Assembly: GCA_958415865.1 (NCBI GenBank)
Contig: CATYZV010000016.1
Span: forward strand, 1-15,091
From: an uncultured Selenomonadaceae bacterium
GTDB taxonomy: Bacteria; Bacillota; Negativicutes; Selenomonadales; Selenomonadaceae
Direction: 5' to 3'
DNA: 15,091 nt
Shown piece by piece: positions 13,405-15,091 of this stretch. Made by a program: the position numbers and the translations under genes. The first letter of the stretch is position 1; each line of letters opens with the position of its first letter. The notes beneath the pieces are model-generated. The model saw nothing but the letters and a program-made list of their open reading frames with translations. It was not told the DNA's origin and searched no databases.

Positions 13405-14419
13405 TATTTAGAGCTTCCTCCTTATCTATCTTATCTCTAATCTGAGTCAGTACATCACTTTCTACATATCTGCATGCTTGACGGATTGCACTGCAAATAG
13501 ACTTTGCATTGGAACTGCCATGAGATATTATACAACAACCATTGACACCTAGTAAAGGAGCACCGCCGTATTCTGTAACATCGATTTCACGGCCGAGCTT
13601 TTTCAGTGCCGGCAGCATTAAGAATGCGCCGAGCTTTGCCAGTATGCCGCCGTTTTCAATAGCGTGCTTTGCCATCTTTACGAGCGTCTTGGCGAGGCCT
13701 TCACCGAACTTGAGCACGATATTGCCGACGAAGCCGTCGCATACCACCACGTCAAATTCGCCTGTCGGTATATCGCGGCCTTCTGCATTGCCCTTGAAAT
13801 TGATCGTCGTCATTGCCTTCAGTATGGGGTAAGTCGCCTGGACGAGTTCATTGCCCTTAGTCGATTCTTCCCCGATATTCAAAAGTCCGACAGACGGATT
13901 TTTTGTGCCGAATACACATTCTGCGTAAATAGAACCCATCAGCGCACTCTGCGACAGATGGCTCGGCTTGCTGTCGACATTCGCCCCGGAATCCAAGAGC
14001 AGCGTCGCGCCTCCCTTAGCATTGGGGATAGGCGTTGCGATCGAGGGTCTGTCTATGCCTTTGATTCTGCCCAGAGTGAACAATGCCGAAGCTGCTGCGG
14101 CTCCCGTGTTGCCGGCGGACAGTACAGCATCACACTCTCCCGTCTTGACGAGCTTTGTCGCCACGACGATGGACGAATCCTTCTTGCGCCGAACAGCTAC
14201 GCCCGGATGCTCTCCCATGCCTATCACGTCGCTGGCATGGTGAATAGATATCCTATTCTGCTCCCATTCAGGATACAGCTTGTCAAGCTCTGCTTTTATC
14301 TGAACCCGGTCGCCGACCAGCACGATCTCGCAGTCGTAGAGCTTTGCTGCTTTGACTACTCCTTCTACAATCTGCTGCGGTGCATAATCGCCGCCCATTG
14401 CATCTACTGCAATCTTCAT
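13385..14419 (-). CDS. plsX: Phosphate acyltransferase PlsX
   Basis: 344 residues. PlsX converts acyl-ACP to acyl-phosphate for PlsY, the step that directs fatty acids into phospholipid. It is a peripheral membrane protein. Recognised from the N terminus [21 protein letters not shown] near 101-107, [10 protein letters not shown] near 140-149, VGLLNIGEE near 177-185 and [12 protein letters not shown] near 230-241. It overlaps fapR by four bases (ATGA) and fabH by 20, with GGAGGG before the ATG. The fapR-plsX pairing is the classical Firmicutes arrangement. Confidence 0.97.
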   Translation of the reverse strand: MKIAVDAMGGDYAPQQIVEGVVKAAKLYDCEIVLVGDRVQIKAELDKLYPEWEQNRISIHHASDVIGMGEHPGVAVRRKKDSSIVVATKLVKTGECDAVLSAGNTGAAAASALFTLGRIKGIDRPSIATPIPNAKGGATLLLDSGANVDSKPSHLSQSALMGSIYAECVFGTKNPSVGLLNIGEESTKGNELVQATYPILKAMTTINFKGNAEGRDIPTGEFDVVVCDGFVGNIVLKFGEGLAKTLVKMAKHAIENGGILAKLGAFLMLPALKKLGREIDVTEYGGAPLLGVNGCCIISHGSSNAKSICSAIRQACRYVESDVLTQIRDKIDKEEALNNDSEIK

Positions 14420-15009
14420 ATATTCGGCCCTCCATTATCTTCCGCGCCCTCGCTATTGTTGAGGGATACGAGAATAAATTTTGCGCGAAACACTTCTTTT
14501 GTTACGTTTTTTATCTTCACCCAGACAAAGAACTTATTGCCCCGCCTGTGCTTGAGCTCTGCCTTGGCAATCAGCTTATCTCCAACGTACACCGGTGCTT
14601 TGTACTTCATATTCGCCACACCTGTAACAGCCATCGGCGCATCTATGAGTGCCAGCGCCAGTGAATTTGCCTGAGAAAACATGAATTCTCCCTTTGCCAC
14701 CTTGGACTTTTCAAATACCATGTCCTCGGTGATCTTCATCATGGAGATGCCTGATTTTCCCAGCTCCAAATCCAGCAGTTCACCGGAAATCTCTCTGCTC
14801 ATGATGGACTTAACTTTTCTCTGCGTAGCTTCAGCCAGCTTTTTAATGCGCTCGCGAAGCTCAGGTATGCCCAGTTCCAAACGATCTAATCTGATAGTCT
14901 GTATACTTACATTCAAAAGTTTTGCCAAGTCTTCATCCGTAAAAAAAGGCTTAGAGCGCACGTAATCCGCTAAGAGATTCTGTCTTATTCGCTTTTTTTC
15001 ACATGCCAT
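14416..15009 (-). CDS. fapR: FapR, malonyl-CoA-responsive repressor of lipid synthesis
   Basis: 197 residues. FapR represses fatty acid and phospholipid genes and is released from DNA by malonyl-CoA. The N-terminal DeoR-like helix-turn-helix (about 23-48, [19 protein letters not shown]) is joined by an amphipathic helix to a hot-dog thioesterase-like domain (about 78-185). The ligand-site stretch [17 protein letters not shown] has Gly107 and Asn115, in the context known from the Bacillus protein. As expected of FapR, no catalytic activity need be inferred. It heads the operon and overlaps plsX. Its own promoter contains a FapR-type operator, so autoregulation is likely. The ribosome binding site is weak (GGTG), which would keep levels low. 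Confidence 0.95.
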   Translation of the reverse strand: MACEKKRIRQNLLADYVRSKPFFTDEDLAKLLNVSIQTIRLDRLELGIPELRERIKKLAEATQRKVKSIMSREISGELLDLELGKSGISMMKITEDMVFEKSKVAKGEFMFSQANSLALALIDAPMAVTGVANMKYKAPVYVGDKLIAKAELKHRRGNKFFVWVKIKNVTKEVFRAKFILVSLNNSEGAEDNGGPNI

Positions 15010-15024
15010 CCTTCACACCAACTT

Positions 15025-15041
15025 TTAGTACCAGATAATAT
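15025..15041. promoter_or_regulatory. FapR operator
   Basis: On the plus strand, TTAGTACC-A-GATAATAT matches the FapR 17-bp palindrome (TTAGTACC..TACTAA type) perfectly in one half and at five of eight positions in the other. It lies at about +12 to +28 from the predicted fapR start, a position suited to repression. Confidence 0.75.
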
Positions 15042-15059
15042 AATCAGTAACAACTGGTT

Positions 15060-15088
15060 ATTATACAGAGTTTTTATGCCTTTGGCAA
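15060..15088 (-). promoter_or_regulatory. Promoter of the fapR-plsX-fab operon
   Basis: TTGCCA (15088-15083) is 17 bases from a perfect TATAAT (15065-15060) on the minus strand. Transcription would begin near 15053, about 44 bases before fapR. Confidence 0.75.
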
Positions 15089-15091
15089 GTA

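Overview
The window is a run of low-to-mid GC bacterial chromosome in which every supported gene is on the minus strand. Gene content points to a Firmicutes-type (Bacillota) organism: a FapR-led fatty acid operon, FabK in place of FabI as enoyl-ACP reductase, ribosomal protein L27 with a cleavable N-terminal peptide next to its protease Prp, and HemZ beside a Fur regulator. The protein sequences feel most like Negativicutes (Selenomonas/Phascolarctobacterium/Dialister relatives), but that is an impression from family knowledge, not a search result.

Read in the direction of transcription (high to low coordinates), the right two thirds (15091 to about 6060) is a type II fatty acid/phospholipid operon: fapR, plsX, fabH, fabK, fabD, fabG, acpP, a second FabK-like flavoprotein with a cysteine cluster, fabF, and rnc at the end, closed by a strong intrinsic terminator. 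A good promoter and a FapR operator precede fapR, suggesting malonyl-CoA-responsive autoregulation. An internal promoter precedes fabG, and a hairpin after acpP may set expression of the genes behind it. Between fabK and fabD lie two 30-bp repeats 69 bp apart that look like a minimal CRISPR repeat-spacer-repeat remnant.

Next come rplU, prp and rpmA with their own promoter, a probable L21 leader and a terminator. Then a stand-alone radical SAM gene of unknown function (4817 to 3930). Behind it, in a 545-base stretch that looks empty at first sight, there is a compact monocistronic small gene (49 aa) with promoter, strong ribosome binding site, two inverted repeats and terminator, followed by the promoter and about 180-nt leader of a branched-chain aminotransferase gene (ilvE). 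That leader contains a possible 24-residue Ile/Leu-bearing leader peptide, a terminator-like hairpin, and a long-range inverted repeat that covers the ilvE ribosome-binding region.

The left end holds a fur-hemZ pair overlapping by 4 bases, with a promoter and a Fur-box-like palindrome upstream of fur. The first 100 bases look like a promoter region for a further minus-strand gene outside the window.

The least explained parts are the CRISPR-like repeat pair inside the fatty acid operon, the ilvE leader, and the small orphan gene between the radical SAM gene and ilvE.
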